64,000 nucleotides of DNA from NCBI RefSeq assembly GCF_002464935.1, contig NZ_NBYY01000015.1, positions 47,874 to 111,873 of the forward strand, in the 5' to 3' direction. Shown here in pieces: positions 39,848 through 51,495 of the stretch. A model generated the notes under the pieces. That model saw only the letters and a list, made by a program, of their open reading frames with translations, was not told where the DNA came from and ran no database searches. Positions within the stretch are counted from its first letter, which is position 1, and each line of letters opens with the position of its first letter. Source of the stretch: Candidatus Enterovibrio escicola. Lineage in GTDB: Bacteria; Pseudomonadota; Gammaproteobacteria; Enterobacterales; Vibrionaceae. The translations under genes and the position numbers were made by a program.

Positions 39848-41529
39848 ATGACCAACAAGAATACATATACAAAATCAAAGAAGACTTTCGCTTATTCCTT
39901 TATCTGGTGTGGAAGCACTTAACGCTACCTTGCCCAACTAACATTCAGTATGACATAGCGCACCTACAGCACTCGCCCAAGCGTTTCTTTATTGAAGCTT
40001 TCCGCGGTGCTAACCAAAGTTTTATAACCTCAACTCTTGTCCTATTGGTTGCTCTATCGGAACCCCCAGTACCGTATCATGGTCGTCGCAGCTACTTAAG
40101 AGAAGAGCTAAACTGTTCATTATGTTCGTACGCAGATTACTGATAGAATTTCCCCTGCTTAGTCATCTAAAGCCGAAACACAGCCAACTTGACTGTCTTG
40201 GCATGTTTGACGTAGCACAGGCACTCGCCGACCAATCACCCTCAGTTAAAGCCGTTGATATCCTAGGTCAACTTACTAGCTCCCGTGCAGATTTTATAAT
40301 CTCGGATGATATCGAAATACCGAATAACTTAGCTACACAGGCAGCACGGGATAAAATCTCGGAACTCATGAAGGAGTTGGATGCTGTTTTGAAACCTCTT
40401 TCTGATGCACATATCATATATCTAGGTACCACACAGACTGAAATGACAGTGTACAACAGCATCGCTGAACGTAGTTGTAAAGTACGAATCTAGCCGGGCT
40501 TATATCCCACGGCAAAACAATGAGATGCCTATATCTTTGACGGCAAGTTACGGTTGGCTCCCTTACTACAAAGTAGAGTAGAAGGAGCAGCCCTGATTGG
40601 GCATAACACCGACCCCTCACGTTTCACCGATGAGGATTTAAAGGCGCGACTTAAGTCTTACGTCAAAGGTGGTTTTTCCTTGCAATTTATGCTTGACATA
40701 GCGCTCAGTGATGCGGATAAGTACCTGCTGAAACTTAGCGACTTAATTGTGTCAAACATTGCGCGAGAGAAAGCCCCTACGTCCTGCGATTGGTGCAATG
40801 ACCCTGCTAGACGCATCACAGAGCTACAGGTGCTAGGCTTGACTAGTGACCACTACTTACCCCCGCCACCTGTTTCAGACTGAGACCGTAAGCGCGTTCA
40901 CAGGGCGCTTACTGAGCACAAACCCTTCAGGATGCGGTAAGGATGAGATGGCTTATAATGTTACCTACTTCCTCAATAGGTATATCTTTCTAGTGAAATT
41001 TGAAAGTCTGCTGGAAGGCTACGTCCCGCAGAACTTAACGAAAATCGCAGAGGCAGCGAAGACGCATAAGGTAAATAATATTATCTACGAGTCTAATTTC
41101 GGTGATGGTATATTCGGATAATTATTACGACCTTTCATTAACCGTATTTACCCTTGCCTTATCAAAGAGGTGAGGCATCACGTCCAGAAATAACGCCGTA
41201 TTATCGATACGCTAGAACCCGTCATGATGCAGCATAACTTATTGATTGACTATAAGCTTATCGAAAAGGCCACGTAGAATATAGCTGCGGAATTATCTTA
41301 CTCGCTCTTTTACCAAATGGCGAGTATAACGATGGATAAAGGAGCTTTAAAACATGATGATAGGCTGGATTGTCTAGCAATAGCCATGAATTACTGGACG
41401 CGCAAAATGGATGTAGATGCACATGCGATAGAAGATGCAGCTCGTGCAGAGATTTTGGATAAAGAGTTGGAAGATTTCATTGTGTATGAAAGCGGTTACC
41501 AGAATCCAAGTAAACACTGGCTCAGTTAA
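39848..41529 (+). pseudogene. T7-like phage terminase large subunit (gp19 type)
   Basis: Decayed DNA-packaging ATPase/nuclease. Start ATG at 39848, with an early frameshift. It reads YIYKIKEDFRLFLYLVWKHL and HLQHSPKRFFIEAFRGANQS, where the Walker A GKS has become NQS. It continues VRRLLIEFPLLSHLKPKHSQ and SPSVKAVDILGQLTSSRADF, then IISDDIEIPNN (Walker B-like), IYLGTTQTEMTVYNS (motif III) and GYVPQNLTKIAEAAKTHKVN, then YESNFGDGIFG (nuclease part) and IIDTLEPVMMQHNLLI. The C-terminus is TMDKGALKHDDRLDCLAIAM to 41529. These follow T7 gp19 end to end. Several frameshifts and stops inactivate it. Confidence 0.88.
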
Positions 41530-41649
41530 GGAGGGAACTTCACGTCACTGGGAGTCCCAAACATTTTACTTAAAAATCTATGAGGTCTTTTTACAGATAA
41601 CGGTCGCAGGATTTCCCCCGTGGGGGGGGTATCCGGCTCACAGAAGTAT
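41530..41649. other. phage-side flank
   Basis: About 120 bp after the terminase relic, with a G/C-rich inverted stretch CCCCCGTGGGGGG near 41613-41626. No gene is recognised; it is cut by an IS982 relic. Confidence 0.35.
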
Positions 41650-42361
41650 TCCATAACTTTTTGATTATAAATGAATTATAATGGACCAGAGATATAGGTT
41701 TTATCTCCATATAGACGCCCCAAAGATCGTCAACCATTTCCAATACAGGCTTTCTATCATCCACGTTAGCCGTCGTCACTTTAACTGAGATAATACCACC
41801 TTGGTCATTAACCATAAGGTGTAATTTGCAAATGTAGAACCACCCCATCGTTCCTTTTTCTCGCCTCATGGTATCTTTAAAAACCTGTTATCTGAGAATG
41901 TTTAGGTTGTGACAAACCTTTGGTTTGGACGAATTAACGAAGGCAATCCCTGTCGACCTTGCCTGACGGTGAGTCAGGTAAGAGTAAAGCGGAACAGAAC
42001 GCCTTCCATGAGCTTGAGTATTCGTGTATTAACTGAATAATTCAGGAAATTCGTTGGTGAGTTAGCGGCAAATAAAGTGGATCTAATAGGTTTTAAAGTC
42101 TCGATCTCCGGATCGATGGAAAGCTATCACTATCGTTATCACTTAGATAACTGAGAGATTAAAAGGCTTATTTCTTTGTTTGATACCGGAAAAATTAGGT
42201 ATTTTTCCCATGCAGGGAGAAAAATCTGGCAGAAGTCATCGACATCGACGAAAACAGCGTCTAAGTTATTCATGCCAAAGTCCTTATGCAGTTAATAGTT
42301 TTTTTTAAACGATTAGATTGCGACTTTGAAATTTACTTCATTTCTTATACGCAGCCCAAGT
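41650..42361 (-). mobile_element. IS982-family relic lacking the right end
   Basis: Minus-strand IS982 from within the transposase (GVYMEIKPIS, NVDDRKPVLEMVDDL, TMGWFYICKLHLMVNDQGG at 41700-41870) to the left terminus (CGCAGCCCAAGT, 42361). It is flanked on the right by TAATTA. The phage-side end is truncated. Confidence 0.8.
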
Positions 42362-42367
42362 TAATTA

Positions 42368-42775
42368 GATAAATGGCATCAAAATTAGCAGCGGATATCA
42401 CCGCAGCGACAATTTATTTACTGATACCAGACAAAAAGCATGTCCATACGATTACAGCAGATAATGGTCGAGGGTTTTCTTATCCGCAGAAGATAGCAAA
42501 AGCTTTGGATGTTGAGATCTAGGTTTTCCACCCTTACTCTTCATAGAAACGAGGAGAAAATAACAATGCTAATGGGCTTTCGAGCCAGTACGTAAAAACA
42601 ATGACAAATTTAATGATGATCACGGATGAAGAGATTAACTTCGCTCAAACAAGTATCAATCATCGGTCTAAGAAATGTTTAGGATTTAAAAAATATACCA
42701 TTATTTTTAAGGAAATGGCATTAGTAACTTGATTGCGAAATGTCCACTGCAGATCTGAATACAGGCCTTTAAGTC
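42368..42775 (+). mobile_element. IS30-family C-terminal relic
   Basis: Frames read KLAADITAATIYLLIPDKKH, ITADNGRGFSYPQKIAKALD (catalytic D region), NANGLSSQYVK, and INFAQTSINHRSKKCLGFK. This parallels the copy at 18358-18855. An IS982 left end abuts its start at a TAATTA site. Several stops are present. Confidence 0.75.
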
Positions 42776-42813
42776 ATGTTCAACTGATTGAATACATGTC
42801 CGAATCACTGTAA

Positions 42814-43572
42814 TCAAATTTCCATCCTCCCTGTCGCATCATCTTCATGCAAACCACATTCGCGCTTAAGTCCAAAGAAACGGGTTTTTTCTTCTATCAT
42901 ACCTTTTTTTAGTTTACTTGTGGTGTGCACATCCCCGACCGACACATAGCCCTCATCCCATAATGGATGATATTGCAACTCATTATATTTCAAATATTGA
43001 TTTACTGCCTTTTTGCTCCAATCGATCACTGGCAAGAACTTAAAAATGCCATTTTGGATACTCAGAATTGGTAACGTCTGACGTGAACTTGCCTGATCAC
43101 GACGTAAACCTGAGAACCAAGTACTAATATTCAGCTCATTCAGCGCACGTCGCATGGGCTCGACTTTATTGAGGTAGTTATATCGCTGAATACCTTCAAT
43201 ACCCTGTTCCCACAACTTACCATACTCCTTTTCCTGTTGAGAAGAACTTTGCACGGCACGATAGACGCGTAAATTCAGAGACAAGTGTTTGGTCATGTCA
43301 CTAACAAATTGATAAGTTTCAGGAAATAAGTAACCCGTATCTATCAAAATAACCAGTATGTCTGGCTTCACTTGTATTACCAAATGAAGCATCATAGCAG
43401 CTTGAATGCCAAAGCTTGATGATAGGGCACACTCACCGTCAAGATTATTTAATGCCCACAAAATTCGCACTTCTGCTGACATAGTTTCTAATTTAGCGTT
43501 GATGGGTGCAAGAGCCAAGATTTGTGATGGTTTATTACAACCAAGTAGCTTAGATAAGTGAAAATCAAGCAT
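42814..43572 (-). CDS. cysH: phosphoadenylylsulfate (PAPS) reductase
   Basis: 252-aa enzyme reducing PAPS to sulfite with thioredoxin in assimilatory sulfate reduction. It shows [14 protein letters not shown] (PP-loop region, about residues 50-63), [28 protein letters not shown] (about 150-163), the substrate-binding Arg cluster, and the C-terminal catalytic cysteine in RECGLHED (about 241). Length is close to E. coli CysH (244 aa). It overlaps cysI by 8 bp and ends the cysJIH operon. Confidence 0.96.
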   Translation of the reverse strand: MLDFHLSKLLGCNKPSQILALAPINAKLETMSAEVRILWALNNLDGECALSSSFGIQAAMMLHLVIQVKPDILVILIDTGYLFPETYQFVSDMTKHLSLNLRVYRAVQSSSQQEKEYGKLWEQGIEGIQRYNYLNKVEPMRRALNELNISTWFSGLRRDQASSRQTLPILSIQNGIFKFLPVIDWSKKAVNQYLKYNELQYHPLWDEGYVSVGDVHTTSKLKKGMIEEKTRFFGLKRECGLHEDDATGRMEI

Positions 43573-45283
43573 AGAAATCCCTCTTAGAAACGATTACCTC
43601 TTCAATTATACCAGCACGAATAACAAAATCACCGAAACCTTCTCTCTCATTACGATCTTTCGCCCAGAAAGCTACCAAAGTGTCGATTTCCGTTAAAATT
43701 TGTATTTCAGTGATATTCTCTCGATAGATCTTAGGTATTCGGGTTCCTTCAAGGTTACCACCCAAATAAAGATTATAATGACCTAATGCTTTTCCCACCA
43801 AACCAATCTCCGCCAACATTGCTCGACTACAACCATTGGGACAGCCAGAGACACGTAAAACAATCTGCTCACAACCCACATTGTGCTTCACTAAAATACC
43901 TTCTACACTAGTCACAAACTGTGATAACATTCGTTCTGCTTCTGCCATAGCCAGCGGACATGTCGGGAAGGAGACACACGCCATCGAACTTTTACGTTGC
44001 TCACTCAAATCATCATTAATCAGAGCGTGTTGACGAGCAATCTTATCAATTATTAATTTGTTGGTTTTAGACACTCCTCCGATAATCAAATTCTGATTTG
44101 TAGTTATACGGAAATCCCCTTTATGGATCTTCGCAATTTCAGCCACACCTGTTTTAAGTGGTTTATCCGAGTAATCCAATAAACGGCCATTTTCGATAAA
44201 TAGTGATAAATGATGTTTACCATCAATACCTTCAACCCAACCAATTCGGTCGCCACGTTGTTCGGTAAAGGCATATGGGCGAGAAACTTCAAATTGCATA
44301 CCACCGCGTTTTTCTACCTCAGATTTAAACACGTCAGTACCAACACGATCTAATGTATATTTCGTTTTAGAATTTTTGCGGTTTGAACGGTTACCCCAAT
44401 CACGTTGGGTGGTAACAACTGCCGTCGTAACATCAAGCGTTTTATCTAATGACACGTAGCCTAACTCATCTGCTTTACGTGGGTAGGTCTTAGTATCACC
44501 ATGGGTCATCGATAAGCCACCTCCGACCAGCACATTAAAACCAACTAATTTTCCGTTATCGGCAATGGCTATAAAACTCAGGTCATTAGCATGTACGTCC
44601 ACATCATTATGCGGCGGGATCACAACTGCAGTTTTAAATTTACGAGGAAGATAGGTTTTCCCAAGGATAGGTTCTTCGTCTTGATACCCTATTAACTTCT
44701 CACCATCTAACCAAATTTCTACATAAGCCCGTGTTTTTGGTAGTAGATGCTCGCTGATCTTTTGAGCCCATTCATATGCTTCACGGTGTAGTGAAGACTC
44801 AACTGGATTTGAGGTACATAGTACGTTACGATTTACGTCACCAGCGGTTCCAATCGAATCAATACCGATCTGATTCAGCGTTTGATGCATCAATTTAACA
44901 TTAGGCTTCAATACACCATGGAACTGGAACGTCTGCCGAGTAGTAAGCCGGATACTGCCATATATAGTATAGTCTGTAGCGAATTTATCAATCCCCAACC
45001 ATTGCATTGAAGTAATGATACCACCCGGCATCCGCGCACGCAGCATCACATTTTGCAATGGTTCTAGTTTTTGTTTTTGGCGCTCGGCGCGAATATCACG
45101 ATCATCTTGCTGATACATGCCGTGGAAACGAATAAGTTGGAAGTTGTCTCCAGTAAATCCGCCAGTAACCCGATCGGAGAGATCTTGTTCAATAGTCCCT
45201 CGCAGAAAATTGCTTTGCTTTTTGAGTCGCTCGTTATCGGACAAAGATCCAAGGTTTTGACCTAACACTTTTTGGTCTTTCAT
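43565..45283 (-). CDS. cysI: sulfite reductase (NADPH) hemoprotein beta subunit
   Basis: 572-aa siroheme/4Fe-4S subunit performing the six-electron reduction of sulfite to sulfide. The cluster and siroheme cysteines are seen as C-x5-C in [15 protein letters not shown] and C-x3-C in [18 protein letters not shown] (about residues 428-490). The substrate-side arginines and lysines lie in repeats such as [13 protein letters not shown]. Length is close to E. coli CysI (570 aa). The start overlaps the cysJ stop by one base (TAATG), so translation is likely coupled. Confidence 0.97.
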   Translation of the reverse strand: MKDQKVLGQNLGSLSDNERLKKQSNFLRGTIEQDLSDRVTGGFTGDNFQLIRFHGMYQQDDRDIRAERQKQKLEPLQNVMLRARMPGGIITSMQWLGIDKFATDYTIYGSIRLTTRQTFQFHGVLKPNVKLMHQTLNQIGIDSIGTAGDVNRNVLCTSNPVESSLHREAYEWAQKISEHLLPKTRAYVEIWLDGEKLIGYQDEEPILGKTYLPRKFKTAVVIPPHNDVDVHANDLSFIAIADNGKLVGFNVLVGGGLSMTHGDTKTYPRKADELGYVSLDKTLDVTTAVVTTQRDWGNRSNRKNSKTKYTLDRVGTDVFKSEVEKRGGMQFEVSRPYAFTEQRGDRIGWVEGIDGKHHLSLFIENGRLLDYSDKPLKTGVAEIAKIHKGDFRITTNQNLIIGGVSKTNKLIIDKIARQHALINDDLSEQRKSSMACVSFPTCPLAMAEAERMLSQFVTSVEGILVKHNVGCEQIVLRVSGCPNGCSRAMLAEIGLVGKALGHYNLYLGGNLEGTRIPKIYRENITEIQILTEIDTLVAFWAKDRNEREGFGDFVIRAGIIEEVIVSKRDFYA

Positions 45284-47100
45284 TAATAGACATCCTTTTG
45301 ATAACGTTTCGTCTTGCGCATTTCGTTTAAATAACTTTCCGCACCTTTTCGATTTGTACCGCCTTGCTGCTCAACAACTTGAAGTAGTACCTCATGAACA
45401 TCCTTTGCCATGTGGGTTGCATCTCCACAAACATAGAGATATGCACCCCCTTGCATCCATTGCCAAATGGTTTTTGCCTGCTCAATGATTCTATGCTGAA
45501 CATACACTTTATCGATTTGATCTCGACTAAAAGCCAAGTCAATTTTTGTTAGAAGACCTTGTTTTAAGAATTTTTGCCATTCCACTTGGTACAAAAAGTC
45601 TTGGGAAAAGGTACGGTCCCCGAAGATCAACCAATTTTTTCCGTCTGCTCCGCGTACATCACGTTCTTGCATAAAGGCACGGAACGGCGCAATACCAGAC
45701 CCTGAACCAATCATGATCAACGGGATATTGTCATCGACAGGTAACTTAAAGTGCTTGTTATATTCTACAAACACTTTCACAGTACCAGACTCCTCAGCAC
45801 GGTAGGCAAGGAAACTGGATGCACCACCATAGCGGGTGTTATTCCCGTATTGAAATTCCACCAATGTTACCGTCAAATGTACTTCTTTTCCGACATGTTC
45901 TTGGCTTGATGCAATCGAGTACAAACGTGGCATCAATTTGCGCAGTAACCGCACCAGTTGTTGAGCTGATAAATTGGTTTTCTTTTCACCTAACACATCC
46001 ACAATTTGGGTATTATTGGCGTAATGGAGCAATTCATTTTTGTTGTTCGCCTTTTTTTGTAACCTCTTGCTGCCAGACAGTTCTGCATACATTGCCACTT
46101 GTTGTGGGTTTGCCGAAGTAATTTCAAACTTCTCGGTGAGAGCCTGTCGAAGTGACAATGATTCACTACCTATATCGACTACTTCATCTCCAGCTAAACT
46201 CACTTTGGCGAGAATCTCATTTACTAACTCAGTACTGTTGAGGTAGTAAACCCCTAATGCATCACCTGGTTGATATGTTAGACCAGAGTCACTTAAATCG
46301 ATTTCAATATGACGAACATCCTTACTGGAATCACGACCAGTAATTTTCTGGTTAATAACTACCTTTGTTGCATACGGATTCTGTTTTGTGTATGTAGAAA
46401 CAGTTTCTATTGACTTAGCACCGTACAGTGGCACAACTATAGGATCTGAATTTAAAGACTCTTTTATTTTCGCTAATACACTCACACTCCAACTTTTGGC
46501 ATCAGCATCATAGTCAACATCACAATCGACACGTGGGAGAATAGCTTTCGCACCTAGCTTTGAGAAAAAAGCGTCGAAATCTTTACCAGTTTGGCAAAAA
46601 AAATCATAGCTCGAGTCACCAAGACCCATGACTGCATATTGCAAATCGTCTAGATTTGGTATTTTTCCAGATTCAAAAAATTCATGCAGCAAAATTGCAT
46701 TATCAGGTGGCTCTCCTTTACCATTGGTGGAAGCAATAAGCACTAAATGAGTTTCCATCGCGAGATCACGCAGTTTATAATCATCTGCGGAATACAGCAT
46801 AACTTCGATGCCATTCACCTTCGCTTGCACTTCCAACATTTGTGCCACACCTTTGGCGTTTCCAGTCTGAGAGGCATAAATAATGGTTAACTTTCCAACT
46901 GGTTTTTTTTTAGTTGAAATTTCTGGTATCGGTAACTGTGGTTTCCTTATCGCAGTAGCAGAGGTTTGGCTCAAGCCCAAAAAATAACCACTTATCCAAG
47001 CCATTTGTTGTGGTGTTAACTCTGATGTCAATTCTCTCAGTTGGTCAATTTGCTGATCATCGAGTGGATTGTCCTGCACAGAAAGCTCCGTGAGTAACAT
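45283..47100 (-). CDS. cysJ: sulfite reductase (NADPH) flavoprotein alpha subunit
   Basis: 605-aa diflavin reductase passing electrons from NADPH through FAD and FMN to CysI. Its order is: N-terminal segment, flavodoxin-like FMN domain ([17 protein letters not shown], about residues 72-88; [13 protein letters not shown]), FAD domain with RLYSIASS and [10 protein letters not shown], then the NADPH domain ([33 protein letters not shown]) and the terminal KRYQKDVY. Length is near E. coli CysJ (599 aa). It is the first gene of cysJIH. CysB control is known in E. coli, but no site is assigned here. Confidence 0.97.
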   Translation of the reverse strand: MLLTELSVQDNPLDDQQIDQLRELTSELTPQQMAWISGYFLGLSQTSATAIRKPQLPIPEISTKKKPVGKLTIIYASQTGNAKGVAQMLEVQAKVNGIEVMLYSADDYKLRDLAMETHLVLIASTNGKGEPPDNAILLHEFFESGKIPNLDDLQYAVMGLGDSSYDFFCQTGKDFDAFFSKLGAKAILPRVDCDVDYDADAKSWSVSVLAKIKESLNSDPIVVPLYGAKSIETVSTYTKQNPYATKVVINQKITGRDSSKDVRHIEIDLSDSGLTYQPGDALGVYYLNSTELVNEILAKVSLAGDEVVDIGSESLSLRQALTEKFEITSANPQQVAMYAELSGSKRLQKKANNKNELLHYANNTQIVDVLGEKKTNLSAQQLVRLLRKLMPRLYSIASSQEHVGKEVHLTVTLVEFQYGNNTRYGGASSFLAYRAEESGTVKVFVEYNKHFKLPVDDNIPLIMIGSGSGIAPFRAFMQERDVRGADGKNWLIFGDRTFSQDFLYQVEWQKFLKQGLLTKIDLAFSRDQIDKVYVQHRIIEQAKTIWQWMQGGAYLYVCGDATHMAKDVHEVLLQVVEQQGGTNRKGAESYLNEMRKTKRYQKDVY

Positions 47101-47231
47101 GTCACAACATTCCTTTCCTATTTAGTGAAACTAGCTTAGCTATTTGATGTAATAACTAAAAATAATAGAAAGGCATGTTTTATAACTTGAGTTATAAACG
47201 AGTATGGTATTATGAATACATAGTATGAAGT

Positions 47232-47612
47232 GAGACAATTTTCAATCAATCTGGTAATACCATTTCTTTAAAAAGAACGGCAGGCTTCTTAAAACCTAAA
47301 CATTTATTAGACCGATGACTTATCTTTGCTTGAGCGAAGGTAATATATTCATCCGTGACCATCCTTAAATCTATCTCTTTCTTTAACGTACTGACTCAAA
47401 AGCCCATTAGCATTTTTATTTGCCCCTCGTTTCCATGAAGAGTAAGGATGGGCAAAGTAACTCTCAACATCCAAAGCTTTTTCTATCTTCCCATGATAAG
47501 CAAACTCTTGACCATTATCTGCCATAATCGAATGGACATGCTTTTGTCTGGTATCAGTAAATCAATTATCAATGCGGTGACATCCGCTGCCGATTTCGAT
47601 ACTATTTTTATC
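47232..47612 (-). mobile_element. IS30-family C-terminal relic
   Basis: The minus strand reads ADVTALIIDLLIPDKSMSIRL and the DNG-EFAYHGKIEKALDVES region near 47480-47540, then NANGLLSQYV, LRMVTDEYITFAQAKISHR and SNKCLGFKKP near 47280-47400. It is cut on the right by the IS982 left end at 47617. Confidence 0.75.
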
Positions 47613-47616
47613 ATTA

Positions 47617-48485
47617 ACCTGAACTGCCCATAAGAAATAAACTCAATACTAAAGTTTCGATCTGATTGTTTAAATCCAATCATCAGTCTTAAAAGGACTT
47701 TAGAATGAATTATTCAGACGCCATTTTCACCGATATCGAAGATTTCTGTCAGATCTTCCTTTCTACTCTGGCAAATCACCGAATTTCAAGTGCCAAAATA
47801 AGAAATAAACCCTTTGACCCTTCAATCAGTGAAGGCATGACGATTATTCTCTCTCTCTTCATCAATCTTGGTGTCGTGATTTTAAAACGTATTACACGTA
47901 ATTTATTTACCATCACCTAACAGGTGCATTCCATGATTTGGTTAGCTATACGCTGATGATTAAGTTGATGCCAAGTGCACTGATTCCCCTTTGTTTATCT
48001 CTAATTTACCGCCAAACCACACCTACGGACATCGAGTGTTTGAGGGGGTAGAGGCTACACAAAGTCATGGGGATCATAGGATGGTTTTATAGCTTTAAAC
48101 TTCACCTTATCATCAACGACCAAATCAGTATCATTTCAGTAAAAGTAACAACAACCAATGTTGATGACAGAAAAACCATGCCTGATATGGTCAATGATCC
48201 CTCGCTAGGGATCACTCTATAAAATGAAGATGCTCTGCGGCGACAAGGTAATGAAAAGGAACCGTGTTGACATTGAGCAACGGCCTGATAGTGCAGACTC
48301 TGATTTCTATTTTTCTAAACCTTATCGGTTAAATAACTGAGGGTTAAATAAGCATACAAATAGTCTGATAAGGTAATATTTACCCAAGGGAACTTACTTC
48401 AATGAAGTCAGTAATGAGGAAATTGCCAAGATAGAACACCTGTGTATTTCAAATAACGGAGGATGTTTTCTTTCCCGCTTAAGAT
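47617..48485 (+). mobile_element. IS982-family relic (diverged lineage) inserted in IS30
   Basis: The left terminus ACCTGAACTGCCCATAAG is at 47617, flanked by TCATTA. The transposase start at 47705 reads MNYSDAIFTDIEDFCQIFLS, then NHRISSAKIRNKPF for 71 codons. Later pieces are FVTVTHLTGAFHDLVSY-like, LMPSALIPLCLSLIYRQTTP, GWFYSFKLHLIINDQ and VTTTNVDDRKTMPDMV. These differ consistently from the main lineage and match the relic at 2191-2750. No clear right end; dead. Confidence 0.7.
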
Positions 48486-49340
48486 GACGTTGTTTCCCAA
48501 ATATCTGAACTAATCAAAATTTCTACGATCAGATCATCATGGAGTTAAACGTGAAGTGAGGATGGAAGGTATTTTTAAGATCCTACTTTGTGGATTAGAA
48601 GGCTTTTTTAATCCAGTTCTTACCTTAATTAAAATCCACTACATACACTTGCATTAGTACACGTTTGAAGACCGTAGAAGTTAAATACAGTTTTTTAAGT
48701 CAAGGAGCTATCGCTTACGTCCTGATTGATGCCAAAAGCCTAAAGGTATAGAGCCAAGGTGAATGAAAGACACGTAAACACGGTGAGGAAAAGCGTCGAA
48801 TCTGGCGCAAACTTCATCTTTCTGTTGATGTGTCTACTCATGAAATTATCGCTGCAGAAGTTAGCTTAGTTTCTGTGGGTGATAATGAAATTTCACTTAC
48901 ATTGCTTAACTCATTATCACGAAAAATACAGCGAGTCAGTGCTGATGGAGTCCATGACACAAGAGCAGGTCACCATGTACTGGAAAACAGAGGAATAACG
49001 CCCAGTATACTACCACGAAGCAACGCGGGATACTTGGAGGCAGGGCATCCTAGAAATGAAGCTGTGAAGGCATTGAAATATAACAAACTGGCGGGGTGAC
49101 AAAAGGACAGGGTTTTTCACAAACACTCAATTAGCAGAGACAGCAATATTTTGCTATAAACAGTTACTCAGTCCTAAACGCACTCTTCATTATTAAAATG
49201 CTTAAGTTGGTAAAACGCTGGCAAAGATGAAAGCGATGAACAAGGTTATAAGACTCGGTATTCCTATTCGCCAGCAGACAAATTAAGATTGTAAAAAAAT
49301 TGGGACCAGTGCATTATAGGCTTGATTTAATCAACGACGA
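48486..49340 (+). mobile_element. IS903-group relic with internal deletion
   Basis: The left end GACGTTGTTTCCCAAAT is followed by the start region, which is joined directly to AAGGTATTTTTAAGATCC, skipping about 190 bp. The later transposase is well readable (HEIIAAEVSLVSVGDNEISL, VSADGVHDTRAGHHVLENRG, ARSNAGYLEAGHPRNEAVKA-like at 48830-49099). The right terminus is worn (TTTAATCAACGACG). The same internal join occurs at 31744-31760. Confidence 0.8.
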
Positions 49341-49374
49341 TTACGATTATTCATCGGTAGATCTTAAACAATTT

Positions 49375-49560
49375 TAGGGCAATGAACAGCGTTCTCACAG
49401 TACCTCTTCTACTTTCGGTAAACTGATGAACGATAGCATGTAATTGTCTTCGCGTTATCGGAGATTAGAATTACCCATTACAAAAGGGCTGAAACTTTGT
49501 ATCTTTTTCCTGCAGACAACTGCTGATAATTTATGGTAGTATAGCCTGTTTCCTTGGAGA
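49375..49560 (-). mobile_element. IS30-family N-terminal relic
   Basis: The minus strand reads TINYQQLSAGKRYKVSALL, a stop, WVILISDNAKTITCYRSSVY. This follows the IS30 N-terminal helix-turn-helix pattern (Y-QLT-x-x-RYQI-ALL, IAKTINCHRSTVSRE). It is the only N-terminal IS30 piece in the window. Confidence 0.55.
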
Positions 49561-49845
49561 GAAGAACATACCACTTTCGGTAACTCGTTTCCTTTTCTAC
49601 GCTAAAGCATAAGTGGCTCATTAAGATCAGTTAGTACCGAGAAACCGATCTATCATCATTTATCATCTAGACAGTCTTTGACTAACTAACATATATATCC
49701 CAGCGAGAACCTTTTCGTTACTGAAGTGATATTAGTTTTATTGTCAAGCTGATTGTCAGCCTATTGCTTATACATCCTAACTAAAATACCGAACATTAAG
49801 ATCAGTTTGATTGAATAAAGACTGCTTATACAATTCTAAACTTGA
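49561..49845. other. no gene recognised
   Basis: AT-rich flank downstream of the yjiH-like gene. No clear terminator or coding reading. Confidence 0.35.
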
Positions 49846-51216
49846 CTAGAAAATTAGATGGGCGATACTAGCAATCACTGGAAGTGTGACCAATGTACGC
49901 AAAATAAACACCATAACTAACTCCCACAATTTCACTGGAATCTTACTCCCTAATAGCAACGCCCCGACTTCCGACATATAAATCAATTGGGTAACAGACA
50001 CTGTAGCAACTACAAAGCGGGTCATTTCATTATCAATATTTACTGCCAGTACCGCAGGAATAAACATGTCAGCAATACCCACTAGCATAGTTTCAGACGC
50101 AGCAACTGTCTCTGGAATTTTCAGCAACTCAAGCAATGGAATAAACGGCATACCTAGGATCGTCAACACAGTTGTGTACTGAGATATGATCAATGCGATT
50201 GTACCGATGGTCATAACCACAGGGAGAACACCAAATACCATGTCTACAACATTCTTAAGGCCTTCTTTCAACACATCTCTCAATGAACGAACACGAGATG
50301 CACGCTCGATCGCTGTTTTCAAACCATGGCTAAACAGGCTTTCACCGTTAGGTAGTGCTTCATGCTCCCGTGGCCTTTCTTCACCAGTTATTAGCGTATC
50401 CTTTTTCCAACAAAGTGGAGGCAAACGTGGTACAATCACAGCAGCGACAATACCAGCCAGACACACAGTAAGGTAGAACTGTACAAACATATGTTGCAAA
50501 CCAACCTGTGCAATCACTACCAAGCTAAAGCTGATGGAGACCACAGAGAAGGTCGTGCCTACAATTGCTGCTTCACGTTCTGTATAATATCCTTGCTCGT
50601 ATTGCTTGCTAGACATCAAAATCGCCACGCTGCCATCCCCAAACCACGAACTGACGCAATCAACAGCTGAACGCCCTGGCAATCTAAATAAGGGTCGCAT
50701 AATACGTGTCATTAATGTACCAATTAGTTCTAGCAAACCAAAATTTGTCAACAATGGTAGAAATAATCCTGAGAACACAAATACAGACAATAGTGTCGGA
50801 AGTAAGTTACCTAAAACAAAACTCCCTGTTGAAGCACTGATCACATACTCAGGACCAAAGCCAAAAAATACCATCAATACAAATGCAGCGCCCAACAATC
50901 GTACTGTCATCCAAATTGGGGTTGCTAGAAATAAATCTTTTAGGAACGAAGATTGGGTAATAAAGCCTGGTTTCGATGTATGTGCAAAAACAGAACCCAT
51001 TGCACTAAACACGATAATTGTGGTCACGACAACAGCTGTGTGTTCACCTAACACGTTAAGAAGTGTTTTTGCCAGTATTGTAATAGGAATTGTGAATCCA
51101 CCGTTGATCATAACAGGTGTAATGAATAAAAAAATACCGAGCAGTGATGGGATAAAGAACATCAACACATTCCGTGTCGACGATGATGCTATGATCATAT
51201 TTAATGTATTTTGCAT
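49846..51216 (-). CDS. YjiH-family membrane protein (nucleoside-recognition/Gate domain)
   Basis: 456-aa polytopic inner-membrane protein with about ten hydrophobic segments. It begins MLFFIP-like (LMFFIPSLLGIFLFITPVMI, residues about 18-37) and has a Gate/nucleoside-recognition type core (WFGDGSVAILMSSKQYEQGYY near 190 and GIADMFIPAVLAVNI near 390). It matches the YjiH family found in vibrios and E. coli. Its transported substrate is not known. AGG precedes the ATG at 51216. Length is normal for the family. It stands alone between IS relics; no neighbour hints at a pathway. Confidence 0.85.
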   Translation of the reverse strand: MQNTLNMIIASSSTRNVLMFFIPSLLGIFLFITPVMINGGFTIPITILAKTLLNVLGEHTAVVVTTIIVFSAMGSVFAHTSKPGFITQSSFLKDLFLATPIWMTVRLLGAAFVLMVFFGFGPEYVISASTGSFVLGNLLPTLLSVFVFSGLFLPLLTNFGLLELIGTLMTRIMRPLFRLPGRSAVDCVSSWFGDGSVAILMSSKQYEQGYYTEREAAIVGTTFSVVSISFSLVVIAQVGLQHMFVQFYLTVCLAGIVAAVIVPRLPPLCWKKDTLITGEERPREHEALPNGESLFSHGLKTAIERASRVRSLRDVLKEGLKNVVDMVFGVLPVVMTIGTIALIISQYTTVLTILGMPFIPLLELLKIPETVAASETMLVGIADMFIPAVLAVNIDNEMTRFVVATVSVTQLIYMSEVGALLLGSKIPVKLWELVMVFILRTLVTLPVIASIAHLIF

Positions 51217-51495
51217 GGAACTACTACCTGAGCGATGCGTAAGTCAATAATTATTAACATTAAGCAACTAACTAACATAAACGAAGATTAATGTAACACC
51301 TTTCTGAAGTAAATAATATATAGCTACTTATACTGAATTCTTTGTCTAAAACAATATAATTAGCGAGACTGACCTGAATTCTACGTAACTATCCATCCTT
51401 AACATGCACTAATGACTTAAAGGATGGATAAGCATGGAGGATAAATCACTTGAGCCTGAATGTAGATAATAACCACGATACTTATAATTTAACGT
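51217..51495. other. upstream region of the YjiH-family gene
   Basis: 279 bp, AT-rich, presumably containing the promoter. Nothing else is recognised. Confidence 0.4.

Noticed and set aside
50606..51250. 214-codon open frame on the plus strand
   Set aside because: Antisense to the YjiH-family membrane protein gene; its polar, asparagine-rich reading is the complement of transmembrane codons.
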